DNA of 64,000 nucleotides from Gammaproteobacteria bacterium (GTDB lineage Bacteria > Pseudomonadota > Gammaproteobacteria > Burkholderiales > Sulfuricellaceae): contig JAHJGO010000026.1 in the NCBI GenBank assembly GCA_018824405.1, positions 186,001 to 250,000 on the forward strand, given 5' to 3'. Position 1 is the first letter of the stretch. Each line of letters opens with the position of its first letter. This document shows positions 16,804-29,809 of this stretch, piece by piece. Under the pieces are notes generated by a model. It did not search any database. It was not told the origin of the DNA and saw only the letters and a list, made by a program, of their open reading frames with translations. A program made the position numbers and the translations under genes.

Positions 16804-19800
16804 ATGGTTGGCAACACACAGGATGATATTTCGCAAGGCAGGGAAAAGCGCGCATTCAAACGCAATACGATTTTCCTGGCGGGGGAGTGCGTCATCCCGC
16901 GGCAGCCTGTTCACGCCATCGAGATTCTGGATTTTTGTCCTGGTGGGGTTTTCCTCACTTTTCCGCAGACGCCTTCCCCTCTGCCGGTTCGTGGTCAGAT
17001 CATCGAGATTCGCAGCACCATAAGCGCAGACAACGGTGTTCAAACCTTGCGTTTCCAGGGGCGCATCGCTCGCATGGATCATGAGGGTGCCGGCATTGCT
17101 TTTATCAATCCAAGTTTTGAAGCGCTGCATCTGCTTCACGAATATGCCAAGAACCACCAGCTCGAGCAGGCTCATAGCACCGGGCAAAAACCAGAAGGCG
17201 CAGAAACTCCAGGTGAAATTGATGCAAAGGCCGAAGTTCTCATCGGAGAGTGCAGCCAGTTGGTCAAGGAATACCTTGAACCAATGGCGAAAGCTTTTCT
17301 GGAACAGGCCACTGAACGCATATATAACCTCGCTGGAGAGGTTCACGGCATGGCCGAGAAGAATGCCTATTACAACGCATTGAGCACTTTCAACAAGGAC
17401 GGTGCGGCGTTTGCAGGCGAATTTCTGCGCATGATGCAAAACCGGCTAATGCAGAAACCTTTACTGGCCAGCGTTGCCAAGAAGGACTCTCAAGCGTCAG
17501 GAGCTGGCGGGGAGTCGTCGCTTTCCCTGGTTGATGAAGATGTTTTCGAGGACTGGCTGGTCTTCACAGACATGGCTCGGGCGGCAGAACTCGAACACAA
17601 GGAACAGCTCACTGCACTGGAGCGGCGCCTCAGCGTCATTTTCAAGCAGCCTGTTGACAAGGAAAACAACCCCTTCGGCCCGGGCACGATTAGTCAGATA
17701 TTTCTGGAAGCGCTTGGAACTCTCGCTTTTGACCGCAAGATTGCGTCAGATAGCTGCAAAGTCTTCAAAAATGTGCTTTGCGAGCAAAGCGGCGAACTGT
17801 ATACCGAGCTTAATCGCCGCCTGATCGACAACGGAGTCTTGCCTGTCCTTCGTCCTCCTGCCAGGCAAGTCCAGGTGGGGCGCTCCATGCAGAGAGGCGC
17901 GACAGAACACACTCTGCAGTCTGATGCTGCGGCCTTTCCGCAAGTCGAGGTGGCGCAAGAGGAGAGTATTACGGGGCTGGCGGTGCCGCCGGTGACCCCC
18001 GCAGAAACCTATCTTCCGTCAGGCAATCCACTGCCGCCGATGGAGCAGACTTCGCCACTTGTGCCGTCCTTTGCGCCTGGCAGTGTCTCCCATGCGGGAA
18101 CCACGGCTCCTGCGGGCGCCGATCCTCTGACAGCGCCACTTTCTGCCGCGCCGCAACTCTCGCAGGACTGGTATAACCTGATGCAGGGTCTGGGCAGATT
18201 GCAGCAGCAACTTATGGTGCCAGCTGCGCACTCTGTCCGACCACAGCCGGCACAGCCCCAGGCATCGTCTGTCGAGGGCGGGGTGGCCACCCCTGCGTCA
18301 TCCCATATTCAGGGGAGCGTCCCTGAGGCGTTGCCTGTTGAGCCCAGTCATTTCACTACTGACGAAGTGCTCTCGGCGCTCTCGCGCATCAGTTTGGAAG
18401 CCCCGGGCATGCAGGCAGGTGAAAATTTTCACCAGGATCTCATGAACAAGCTTCAGTCAGCGCTGGCTGAAGCTGCTCCAAGTGCCGAAGCCAAGGCGGT
18501 GCCGAGCCGTGAAACCAATATTCTGGAAATTGGCGGCAATCTGTTTGACTCGGTTTTAGGGGACAAGCTGGTAGCCAATACGGTCAAGCCGTGGCTTAAC
18601 CAGCTTTCAGTTCCACTGATTAAAATGGCTTTGCGCGATGATTCGCTGTTTTACGACAAGTCGCACCTTGCTCGTCAGCTGATCAACCAGATTGCCGAGC
18701 TGGAATTGTTCAGTGCGGCTTCCAAGGTCGAAAATGCGGTCAGAAAAAAAATTGACGGCCTGCTCGCGGAAATCTCCGAAGCCGATGAGGTTACGCCAGA
18801 TCTGCTGCAGAAAATGCTGAAAGAAGTTGGACTATTGGTGCATGTCCAGAACAAGGCTTATGAAGGGAACATCCGCGACCTTGTGATCAGTTGTGAAACC
18901 GAGGATCAGCGCGCAAAGATTGAAAAGCCGGCAAATAAAACCAGCAAGCTGGGTAAATTCCTGACCGGGCTGCAACACCTGACCGGCGAAGAACCGCCAG
19001 TCAAGAAAGATGAAACCCTGGAGGAATTCAGAAAGCGCGTACGCCGGTTGAAGCCCGGCAACTGGATGATGATGGGGCATGGCGATAAGCAAAAACGTAT
19101 CCGGCTGGCCTGGGTGGCCAAGGATCTGGATAAATTCGTTTTCGTCAACGTTCAGGGATTGAGGGAAGAAACGCTCAGTCAGGATGAACTTGCGCAGTAT
19201 CTGCAGAGCGGCGAGGTTGAGGTTCTGGACGACGGCGATGAACAGCTGGTCGACCGCGCACAATCCACCATGCTGCAAAAGATGCATCGCCAGTTGTTGC
19301 ATGAAACCACGCACGATCAATTGACCGGCCTCATCAATCGCCGTGAATTCGAAAAACGCCTGGCAGAAACCCTGGCCAGGGTGCGCGACTCGGGCATGCC
19401 GTCGATATTGTGCTATCTCGATCTGGAACAATTCAGCGTGGTCAACAACACTTTTGGCTACGAAGGCGGTGATCGGGCACTGATCGAGACATCCCGTCTG
19501 CTCAAGCAGGAACTGGGCGAGGATGGCTTGCTGGCGCGCATCGGCGGCGACGAATTTGCCATGCTGATCGAGAATTGCAGTCTTGACGATGCGTTGCGAA
19601 TGACTTCCCGTCTGACTGGCGCTTTTCGAACCTACCGCTTTGTTTCCGATGAAAAAAGCCTTTCCCTCTCCTTCAGCGCCGGGCTTGTGGCGATCGGCCC
19701 CGAGTCCGAAAGCATCGAAATGCTGATGCAGGCAGCCGAGGCGAGTTGCCGCATTGCACGCGCCAAGGGTACCAATTACGTACAGGTGTACAGTGCCGAC

Positions 19801-20586
19801 GAAGCCAGTCTGGCGCGTCATGTCAACACCGTCAAATGGGTAAGCCGGATTGATGAGGCGCTGGACAAAAACAGCTTCGAATTGCGCTGCCAGCCCATCG
19901 TCAGCATCGGCACAAGCGGCGTGGCCATCCATCACTCCGAGGTATTGCTGCGTGTGCCGGATGACAACGGAAAACTGACGTCTCCGGTCGATCTGATCAT
20001 GGCGGCCGAACATTTCCGCCGCATGTCCAGCGTTGACCGCTGGGTGGTCGAGCATGCTTTCCGCTGGATGGCGGAGCGTCGCGACAAGCTGGATGAACTG
20101 GGCGGGCTGGCGATCAATCTGTCTGGCGCCTCCCTCAATGAAGAAGGCCTGATTGATTTCGTCATCGGGCAGGCTGAAACGCACAAAATTCCGATGAATA
20201 AAGTCTGTTTCGAAATCACCGAAACGGTAGGAATCTCCCACCTTTCCAGCGCTTCGGAATTTATCAGCGAATTGAAGAAACAGACCAGTTGCACTTTTTC
20301 GCTTGACGACTTCGGGAGTGGCCAGTCCTCCTACGCTTACCTGAAAAATCTGCCTGTAGATTTTCTGAAAATCGATGGCACCTTTGTGGATAAGATGGAC
20401 CAGAATCCATATGATTTCGCCGTTGTAAAATCCATTACCGAAATTGGCCATTTCATGGGCAAGAAAATTATTGCCGAACGGGTTGAGAGTGAGTCTGTGC
20501 TGAAAATGCTGCGTCAGATCGGAGTCGATTACGCCCAGGGATATTATCTTGGAAAACCCAGAAATATGAAGGTGTTGGGAAGTTAA
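16804..20586 (+). CDS. PilZ-DUF1631-GGDEF-EAL multidomain protein
   Basis: The 1260-aa cytoplasmic protein combines an N-terminal PilZ domain (KRAFKRN as RxxxR-like motif, DFCPGG as DxSxxG-like motif; about 12-115), a long DUF1631 region (about 140-820, with a Pro/Gln-rich linker near 370-510 and the signature LKPGNWMMMGHGDKQKRIRL), a GGDEF domain (about 835-1000) and an EAL domain (about 1010-1255). GGDEF is intact (ARIGGDEF) but has no RxxD inhibitory site. The EAL motif reads EVLLR, with INLSG, ITET, DDFGSG and AERVE present, so phosphodiesterase activity is possible but uncertain. It may sense and turn over c-di-GMP in one chain. AGGAAGA precedes the ATG. Confidence 0.9.
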   Translation: MVGNTQDDISQGREKRAFKRNTIFLAGECVIPRQPVHAIEILDFCPGGVFLTFPQTPSPLPVRGQIIEIRSTISADNGVQTLRFQGRIARMDHEGAGIAFINPSFEALHLLHEYAKNHQLEQAHSTGQKPEGAETPGEIDAKAEVLIGECSQLVKEYLEPMAKAFLEQATERIYNLAGEVHGMAEKNAYYNALSTFNKDGAAFAGEFLRMMQNRLMQKPLLASVAKKDSQASGAGGESSLSLVDEDVFEDWLVFTDMARAAELEHKEQLTALERRLSVIFKQPVDKENNPFGPGTISQIFLEALGTLAFDRKIASDSCKVFKNVLCEQSGELYTELNRRLIDNGVLPVLRPPARQVQVGRSMQRGATEHTLQSDAAAFPQVEVAQEESITGLAVPPVTPAETYLPSGNPLPPMEQTSPLVPSFAPGSVSHAGTTAPAGADPLTAPLSAAPQLSQDWYNLMQGLGRLQQQLMVPAAHSVRPQPAQPQASSVEGGVATPASSHIQGSVPEALPVEPSHFTTDEVLSALSRISLEAPGMQAGENFHQDLMNKLQSALAEAAPSAEAKAVPSRETNILEIGGNLFDSVLGDKLVANTVKPWLNQLSVPLIKMALRDDSLFYDKSHLARQLINQIAELELFSAASKVENAVRKKIDGLLAEISEADEVTPDLLQKMLKEVGLLVHVQNKAYEGNIRDLVISCETEDQRAKIEKPANKTSKLGKFLTGLQHLTGEEPPVKKDETLEEFRKRVRRLKPGNWMMMGHGDKQKRIRLAWVAKDLDKFVFVNVQGLREETLSQDELAQYLQSGEVEVLDDGDEQLVDRAQSTMLQKMHRQLLHETTHDQLTGLINRREFEKRLAETLARVRDSGMPSILCYLDLEQFSVVNNTFGYEGGDRALIETSRLLKQELGEDGLLARIGGDEFAMLIENCSLDDALRMTSRLTGAFRTYRFVSDEKSLSLSFSAGLVAIGPESESIEMLMQAAEASCRIARAKGTNYVQVYSADEASLARHVNTVKWVSRIDEALDKNSFELRCQPIVSIGTSGVAIHHSEVLLRVPDDNGKLTSPVDLIMAAEHFRRMSSVDRWVVEHAFRWMAERRDKLDELGGLAINLSGASLNEEGLIDFVIGQAETHKIPMNKVCFEITETVGISHLSSASEFISELKKQTSCTFSLDDFGSGQSSYAYLKNLPVDFLKIDGTFVDKMDQNPYDFAVVKSITEIGHFMGKKIIAERVESESVLKMLRQIGVDYAQGYYLGKPRNMKVLGS

Positions 20587-20636
20587 CTTCACGTGACATC
20601 GCACCTTTTGCCAATGAAAATTACCTCTTAGAACTC

Positions 20637-23600
20637 TTGCGTCTCACTCACATCAAACTGGCCGGCTTCAAGACCTTCGTCGATCCCACCACCATCCCGG
20701 TGCCGGGGCAGCGCGTGGGCGTGGTTGGTCCGAATGGCTGCGGCAAATCAAATGTGATCGATGCGGTGCGCTGGGTGATGGGCGAATCCCGTGCTTCTGC
20801 ATTACGCGGCGATTCCATGCAGGATGTGATTTTCAACGGCGCGGCCACGCGCAAGGCGGTATCGCGCGCCAGCGTGGAGCTCAAATTCGACAACAGCCTG
20901 GGCAAGGCGGCGGGGCAGTGGTCGCAGTATGCCGAGATCAGCGTCAAGCGGGTTTTGCACCGCAATAACGAGTCGCAATATTTCATCAACAACCTGCACG
21001 TACGGCGCCGCGATGTCACCGACATGTTTCTCGGTACCGGTCTGGGGCCGCGCGCCTACGCCATCATCGAGCAGGGCATGATCTCGCGCATCATCGAGGC
21101 ACGGCCTGAGGATTTGCGTATCTTCCTTGAAGAAGCTGCGGGCATTTCCAAATACAAGGAACGGCGCCGCGAGACCGAATCGCGTCTCAAGGACACGCGC
21201 GAAAACCTTGCCCGGCTTGAAGATGTGCGCCAGGAGCTGGACAAGCAACTGCAGCGCCTGGCGGCGCAGGCCGAGGTGGCGCAGCTATACCATCGCTTGC
21301 AGGCAGAGATGCAGACCACCCAGCACTTGCTGTGGCTGGTGAAGAAACAGGAAGCACTGCTGGCGCGCGAGCGTGCCCGGCAGCAGGTGGAAAAACTGCT
21401 GAACGAGCTGGAAGCGGAAATTGCCGCGCTGCGTAAAGCCGAAAACCAGCTCGAAACCGCCCGCGCCGGGCATTATGCCGCTGGCGATGCGCTTCACGCC
21501 GCGCAGGGCGAGCTTTATGCCGCCAACACCGAGGTGGCCAGGCTGGAACAGGCCTTGCAGCACCAGCGCGAAACGCAGCATCGTCTTGAGAAGCAGCTCG
21601 AAGTCTGGAACAGTCAGGAAAGTCTGTTGTGGCAGCAACAGCAGCAGGTCGAAGCGAACCTGGCTCACTGGCGCGAGGAGCAGGAAAACGCGCTGCTCAG
21701 AATGGAAGAAACCGCTCTTGCAGTCGAAGAAGCGCGAGATAAGTTGCCCCAGGCGGAAAGTGCATTTCAAGACTGCCAGCACCGGTTAAGCGTAATTCAG
21801 CGTGAGCTGGCCCAGGCCGAGCAAGCCTTGCAGATCGAAGAGGCGCACCGCAGCCATGCACAAAAGACCGCGCAGCAACTGGAGGTGCGTCACCTGCGCT
21901 TGCGTCAGGAAATCGCCACCCTGCCGCAGCCCGACGAGGCAGGCCTGTCCGGGCGTCAGGATGAACTGGCGGAGCTCTCTGTCCAGCTTGAACAGGCGCA
22001 ATTGCATCAAGAGACCATGCTCGCGGAATTGCCTGCGCTGGAGCAAGCCCAGCGTACGGCCCAGCACGAGGCCCATTCCACCCAGCAACACGCCACCCGG
22101 ATAGAAGCCAGACTGCATGCCTTGCAACAGGTGCAAAGTCGCCTCGAACACAACCACAAGCTCAAGGCCTGGCTGGACAAGCACAAGCTGGATGCGCTGC
22201 CGCGCCTGTGGCAGGAGGTCCGGATCGAGCCGGGCTGGGAAAACGCGCTCGAAAGCATACTGAGCGAACGCCTCAAGGCGATTGCCGTGCCAGATATGGC
22301 CGATGCAGAAGCCTGGCTGGTTGATGCGCCACCGGCCCCCCTCGCGCTGTATGAGGCGCGGCAGGAAACCCTGAATTCAGGCAATCCTGAACTCATACCC
22401 CTGCGTCAATGGGTACAAGGTCCCTCAGCGCTGCTGAACGAATGGCTGCATGGTGTATATGCCGTTGCGGATTGCGGCGAGGCCTGGGCCATGCGTCAGC
22501 GCCTGCAGGCCGGTGAAAGCCTGGTGTGCCGCGAAGGACATGTTTTTACCTGCTCCAGCGTAAATTTTTACGCGCCCCAGTCCGAGTTGCATGGTGTGCT
22601 GGCAAGACAGCGCGAGATCGAAGTGCTTGGTGAGGAGGTGGAGCAGGGCAGCCTGGACGTAAAGGCACGGCAGGCAGATTTTGCAGCGACTGAATCGGCA
22701 TTGAAAGCATTTCAGGCCGAGCTTGCCAGCGCACGTCGGCAGTGCGCTGATTATCAGCAAGGCCATCACCGCCTGCATCTGGAAGTGGAGAGGCTCACGC
22801 AACAGCAGCAGCACCTCATGCAACGCCGCCAGCAAATCGAACATGAGAGCAGCGATATCGCGGCTCAGCTGGAAATCGAGGTGTTGCAGGCGCGCGAGCA
22901 CGAATTAAACATCGAGATGCAGCAGGAGCAGGTTTCAGCAATGCAGGAACGCTTGCAGGATGTCAGACGCGAGCGGAACGAGCTTGACAGCAGCTTGAAC
23001 CTTCAGCGCCGGGCTTTGCAGGCGGCCGAACGCACAGTACAGGAAGCGAATTTTCAGCAGCGCAACTGTGCTGCCAAGCTCGATGAGCAGGAACGTGCTT
23101 TGACTGCGCTTGCCAGACAGCGCGAGGATTTGCGCCTGCGCATCGCAGAGCTTGAACAGGAAACCGGCGAGCTGCCACTGATCGACCTTGACGGGCAGTT
23201 GCAGCAAGCACTGCAACTGCGCCAGGAACGGGAAAAAAACCTGGGTGCGGCGCGAGATGCGCTGGCTGGTATCAGCCAGACGCTGCAACAACTGGAGCAG
23301 CAGCGCCTGACCAGTGAACAGACGCTGCACCCCATGCGCGACCGTCTCGAACAGGCACGTCTCAAAGAGCAGGAGGCGCGGCTGGCAGAAGAACAGTGGG
23401 CCGAACAGCTTGCCTCGGCCGATGCCGATCTGGAAATTCTGGTGCCACTGCTGGAAAAGCGCACCAAGGCAGTGGAGCTGCAAATGCGGGCGGAGCGGCT
23501 GGCGCAGGAAATCGAGGCGCTTGGTGCCGTCAACCTCGCTGCGCTGGAGGAGTTGAACGGCAGCCGCGAGCGCAAGCACTATCTCGATGCCCAGGCAAGC

Positions 23601-24143
23601 GATCTGTCCGAGGCGATGGAGACGCTGGAACAGGCGATCCGTCGCATCGACCGCGAGACCCGCTCGCGCCTGCAGGAAACCTTCGATACGGTGAATCGCC
23701 ATTTCGGCGAGCTGTTTCCGGCAGTGTTCGGCGGCGGCACAGCCCGCCTGGAAATGACCGGGGAAGAAATTCTCGATGCCGGGGTGACGCTGTTTGCCCA
23801 GCCGCCGGGCAAGAAAAACAGCTCGATTCAGCTATTGTCCGGGGGAGAAAAGGCGCTCACTGCCCTGGCGCTGGTATTCGCGATGTTCCAGCTCAATCCG
23901 GCGCCTTTCTGCATGCTGGATGAGGTGGACGCGCCGCTGGATGACAGCAATACCGAGCGCTTTTGCGAATTAGTGAAAAAAATGTCACAAAATACACAGT
24001 TTGTATTTGTCAGTCATAATAAAATCACCATGGAAATGGCCGAGCAGTTGGTGGGTGTGACCATGCAGGAATCCGGCGTTTCAAGAGTGGTGTCTGTTGA
24101 TCTGGAAGAAGCTGTGCGACTCAAGGACGCTGCGGCACTATGA
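20637..24143 (+). CDS. smc: Chromosome segregation ATPase SMC
   Basis: The 1168-aa protein starts at a TTG that gives the canonical MRLTHIKLAGFKTFVDPTTI; no ATG fits. Walker A GPNGCGKSN (32-40), two long coiled coils (about 170-500 and 650-1000), a hinge (about 510-640) and the C-terminal signature LLSGGEKALTALAL with Walker B MLDEVDAPLDDSN are all present. It is the ATPase arm of bacterial condensin and organises newly replicated DNA. ScpA and ScpB are not adjacent. zipA and ligA follow, the order usual in Betaproteobacteria. Confidence 0.97.
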   Translation: MRLTHIKLAGFKTFVDPTTIPVPGQRVGVVGPNGCGKSNVIDAVRWVMGESRASALRGDSMQDVIFNGAATRKAVSRASVELKFDNSLGKAAGQWSQYAEISVKRVLHRNNESQYFINNLHVRRRDVTDMFLGTGLGPRAYAIIEQGMISRIIEARPEDLRIFLEEAAGISKYKERRRETESRLKDTRENLARLEDVRQELDKQLQRLAAQAEVAQLYHRLQAEMQTTQHLLWLVKKQEALLARERARQQVEKLLNELEAEIAALRKAENQLETARAGHYAAGDALHAAQGELYAANTEVARLEQALQHQRETQHRLEKQLEVWNSQESLLWQQQQQVEANLAHWREEQENALLRMEETALAVEEARDKLPQAESAFQDCQHRLSVIQRELAQAEQALQIEEAHRSHAQKTAQQLEVRHLRLRQEIATLPQPDEAGLSGRQDELAELSVQLEQAQLHQETMLAELPALEQAQRTAQHEAHSTQQHATRIEARLHALQQVQSRLEHNHKLKAWLDKHKLDALPRLWQEVRIEPGWENALESILSERLKAIAVPDMADAEAWLVDAPPAPLALYEARQETLNSGNPELIPLRQWVQGPSALLNEWLHGVYAVADCGEAWAMRQRLQAGESLVCREGHVFTCSSVNFYAPQSELHGVLARQREIEVLGEEVEQGSLDVKARQADFAATESALKAFQAELASARRQCADYQQGHHRLHLEVERLTQQQQHLMQRRQQIEHESSDIAAQLEIEVLQAREHELNIEMQQEQVSAMQERLQDVRRERNELDSSLNLQRRALQAAERTVQEANFQQRNCAAKLDEQERALTALARQREDLRLRIAELEQETGELPLIDLDGQLQQALQLRQEREKNLGAARDALAGISQTLQQLEQQRLTSEQTLHPMRDRLEQARLKEQEARLAEEQWAEQLASADADLEILVPLLEKRTKAVELQMRAERLAQEIEALGAVNLAALEELNGSRERKHYLDAQASDLSEAMETLEQAIRRIDRETRSRLQETFDTVNRHFGELFPAVFGGGTARLEMTGEEILDAGVTLFAQPPGKKNSSIQLLSGGEKALTALALVFAMFQLNPAPFCMLDEVDAPLDDSNTERFCELVKKMSQNTQFVFVSHNKITMEMAEQLVGVTMQESGVSRVVSVDLEEAVRLKDAAAL

Positions 24144-24155
24144 GCCATGCTGCGT

Positions 24156-24161
24156 TATAAT
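24156..24161 (+). promoter_or_regulatory. Possible -10 element for zipA-ligA
   Basis: TATAAT in the 49-bp gap between smc and the zipA-like gene, 31 bp before the start codon; no good -35 hexamer is visible. Confidence 0.3.
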
Positions 24162-24192
24162 CCCATGCGAATGATTGGAAACCGACCCAGAT

Positions 24193-27428
<3,236 letters not shown>

Positions 27429-27435
27429 TGTAATC

Positions 27436-28311
27436 ATGCAAACAGTTACTAAAGCCGTATTTCCTGTCGCAGGCTTGGGCACACGCTTCCTGCCGGCCAC
27501 CAAGGCCAGCCCCAAGGAAATGCTGACCGTGGTGGACAAACCCCTGATCCAGTATGCCGTGGAAGAAGCGATTGCTGCCGGCATCACAGATATGGTTTTC
27601 ATCACCGGCCGCAACAAGCGGGCGATCGAGGACCATTTCGACAAGGCATTCGAAATGGAAACCGAGCTCGAGGCCAAGGGCAAGACCGAAATGCTGGAAA
27701 TGATCCGCTCGGTCATCCCCAGTCATATTACCTGCATCTATATCCGTCAGGCCGAAGCTCTGGGCCTGGGGCATGCCGTGCTGTGCGCCAAGCCGGTGAT
27801 CGGCAACGATCCTTTCGCCGTGATTCTGGCCGATGACCTGATCGATGCCGATCCACCAGTAATGAAGCAGATGGTGGACAAGTTTAGCTATTACCAGTGT
27901 TCAGTGCTGGGGGTGCAGAATGTGGCAAGGGAAGAAACGGGCCAGTACGGCATCGTGGATGCACAACCCTTGTCTGAACAGGTATTCAAGATCGATGGCA
28001 TCGTCGAAAAACCTGCGCCGGAAGTGGCACCTTCCACACTGGGTGTGGTGGGCCGCTATATTCTTACACCCCGCATCTTCCATCATCTGGAGCGTATTCC
28101 GACCGGTGCCGGTGGCGAAATTCAGCTCACCGATGCCATTGCCGCTCTGCTCCATGAACAGCAGGTGTTGGCCTACCAGTTTGATGGCACGCGCTACGAT
28201 TGCGGCAGCAAGCTGGGTTACCTCAAGGCGACAGTCGAACATGCGCTCAAGCACCCGGAATTAAGTGGTGAATTTTCAAGCTATTTGTCTTCGCTGATCC
28301 AGAAAACTTAA
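27436..28311 (+). CDS. galU: UTP-glucose-1-phosphate uridylyltransferase
   Basis: The 291-aa nucleotidyltransferase has the GalU signature [20 protein letters not shown], the catalytic region with [13 protein letters not shown] and [10 protein letters not shown], and [10 protein letters not shown]. It makes UDP-glucose for surface polysaccharides and glycogen-type sugars. It sits 7 bp after ligA and is probably part of the same transcript. Confidence 0.97.
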   Translation: MQTVTKAVFPVAGLGTRFLPATKASPKEMLTVVDKPLIQYAVEEAIAAGITDMVFITGRNKRAIEDHFDKAFEMETELEAKGKTEMLEMIRSVIPSHITCIYIRQAEALGLGHAVLCAKPVIGNDPFAVILADDLIDADPPVMKQMVDKFSYYQCSVLGVQNVAREETGQYGIVDAQPLSEQVFKIDGIVEKPAPEVAPSTLGVVGRYILTPRIFHHLERIPTGAGGEIQLTDAIAALLHEQQVLAYQFDGTRYDCGSKLGYLKATVEHALKHPELSGEFSSYLSSLIQKT

Positions 28312-28337
28312 TGCCTCCATCGGGCTGACGGAAGGAT

Positions 28338-28736
28338 GTGACCTTGGATTCCTTTGTCATTACATGGCGTGAATTGCTGATTATCGTGGCGGTCGTGCTC
28401 GCGATTTATATTGCGGAAATGCTGCTGCTATTGCGCACGAATCGTGGTTTCAGGCGCTGGAAGCCCGAAGTCGATGCAGCGCAGCCAAAAATAGACGCGC
28501 TCGAGTCGGAAATTGAGCAGTTGCGGGAACAGATTCTGGCCATTCATCAGCAGCTTGAGGATCGCCCCATCCCTCAACCACAGTATGCCCAGTCAGCTTC
28601 GTCCCCTTCCTCTCTCTACAGCCAGGCCATCCAGATGGCGCAACAGGGTCTGGGCGTGGATGAAGTCGCTGCCGGTTGCGGTATTTCCCGTGGTGAAGCG
28701 GAGCTGATCGTGGCCATGCATCAGGCGCGCCCATGA
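28338..28736 (+). CDS. DUF2802 family membrane-anchored protein
   Basis: The 132-aa protein has one N-terminal transmembrane helix (ELLIIVAVVLAIYIAEMLLL), a coiled-coil stretch (IDALESEIEQLREQILAIHQ) and a C-terminal small helical domain (SQAIQMAQQGLGVDEVAAGC, then GISRGEAELIVAMH) typical of DUF2802, which resembles a helix-turn-helix. DUF2802 genes are often near flagellar or motility loci. A GTG start is used, with GGAAGG ahead. Its stop overlaps the start of the FliK-like gene (ATGA), so the two are coupled. Confidence 0.85.
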   Translation: MTLDSFVITWRELLIIVAVVLAIYIAEMLLLLRTNRGFRRWKPEVDAAQPKIDALESEIEQLREQILAIHQQLEDRPIPQPQYAQSASSPSSLYSQAIQMAQQGLGVDEVAAGCGISRGEAELIVAMHQARP

Positions 28737-29806
28737 TCCACAACGATGTCCTGAGCCAGTTGCAACTGCTGATCAAGACTTCGGCTCCGCCGCTGCTGGA
28801 AGTCTCCCAGCAGCAACTTGCCTTGCCCCAGCTCACGCCTGGACAGAGAGTTCCTGCCCATGTGATGGCCAATCTGCCCAATGGCCGTTTCCAGGTGCTG
28901 ATCGCCGATAAGGCGCTGGACATGAATCTGCCCAAGAATACCCAGCCTGGCGACACGCTGGAACTGATTTTTGTTAGCGGAAAACCACGTCTGACTTTTA
29001 TCCTGGCAAGTGATCTGGCCAATGTCGCCACCACAAGCGCGGCCGGCAAGCCTCAGGTATCCCTGAGCGAAACAGCACGCTTTCTTGGTGGACTGCTGGA
29101 AAAAGCCGCTCAGCCAGAATCAGCGCAGGCAAAGGCGGTCAGTATTGCCCAGACAGCTCCGCTGCTTTCCGGTGCGCCGGGGAAAACGCTGCATTTTGCC
29201 CAGGTTTTGCACGGAGCCTTGACGAAAAGCGGGCTGTTTTACGAATCTCATCAGGCGCAATGGGTCGCAGGCCAGCGCCCTCTGACCGATTTGCTACATG
29301 AGCCGCAAGGACGTTTGTCTCCGGCTGCAGCCCATATTGCAGCACAAAATGTGAAACCTGCTGAAATGCAACAAACGTCAGCTCTCGTGCAGAATCAGGG
29401 TGACGCGCTGTCAGCCAAACCACTTGCCGCTACCCAGCTCGCCCACCCGGAAACCGTGCCTATCGTGCGTCAGCAACTGGACGCGCTGGATACGCGCCAA
29501 GTACTGTGGCAGGGCCAGGTATGGCCGGGGCAAACCATGGACTGGCAAATCGAGGAGCGCTCAGCCCGAGAGCAGGAGGGTGGGGAAGTCGAGCAAGCGG
29601 AGTGGCAAACCAGCCTGCACCTGGTGCTGCCTCAATTGGGAGAAATCAACGCCAGGTTGATTTTGCACCCGCAGGGTATACGCATCCAGCTCGGGGCAGC
29701 AGAATTCGCGACAGTGGAACTGATGAGCAAACAAAAAACTGCTTTGCAGCAGGGGATGGAGACATCCGGTTTGCGCCTGGCTGAAATCAAGATAGGGGCT
29801 CCCTGA
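28733..29806 (+). CDS. FliK-like hook-length control C-terminal domain protein
   Basis: The 357-aa protein has a low-complexity Ala/Gln-rich middle and a C-terminal domain (about 265-350: WQTSLHLVLPQLGEINARLI, LHPQGIRIQLGAAE) matching the FliK substrate-switching domain. Its N-terminal part (LTPGQRVPAHVMANLPNGRF ... PGDTLELIFVSGKPRLTFIL) is a beta-rich module found in several FliK-like proteins. No flagellar structural genes are nearby. The next gene encodes an FlhB-C-like protein, the known interaction partner of FliK, so the two may work together on an export apparatus encoded elsewhere. Confidence 0.82.
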   Translation: MIHNDVLSQLQLLIKTSAPPLLEVSQQQLALPQLTPGQRVPAHVMANLPNGRFQVLIADKALDMNLPKNTQPGDTLELIFVSGKPRLTFILASDLANVATTSAAGKPQVSLSETARFLGGLLEKAAQPESAQAKAVSIAQTAPLLSGAPGKTLHFAQVLHGALTKSGLFYESHQAQWVAGQRPLTDLLHEPQGRLSPAAAHIAAQNVKPAEMQQTSALVQNQGDALSAKPLAATQLAHPETVPIVRQQLDALDTRQVLWQGQVWPGQTMDWQIEERSAREQEGGEVEQAEWQTSLHLVLPQLGEINARLILHPQGIRIQLGAAEFATVELMSKQKTALQQGMETSGLRLAEIKIGAP

Positions 29807-29809
29807 TTC

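Noticed and set aside
18832-20604. 590-codon minus-strand frame opposite the GGDEF-EAL region
   Set aside because: His/Phe/Gln-rich composition typical of an antisense shadow of a high-GC gene.
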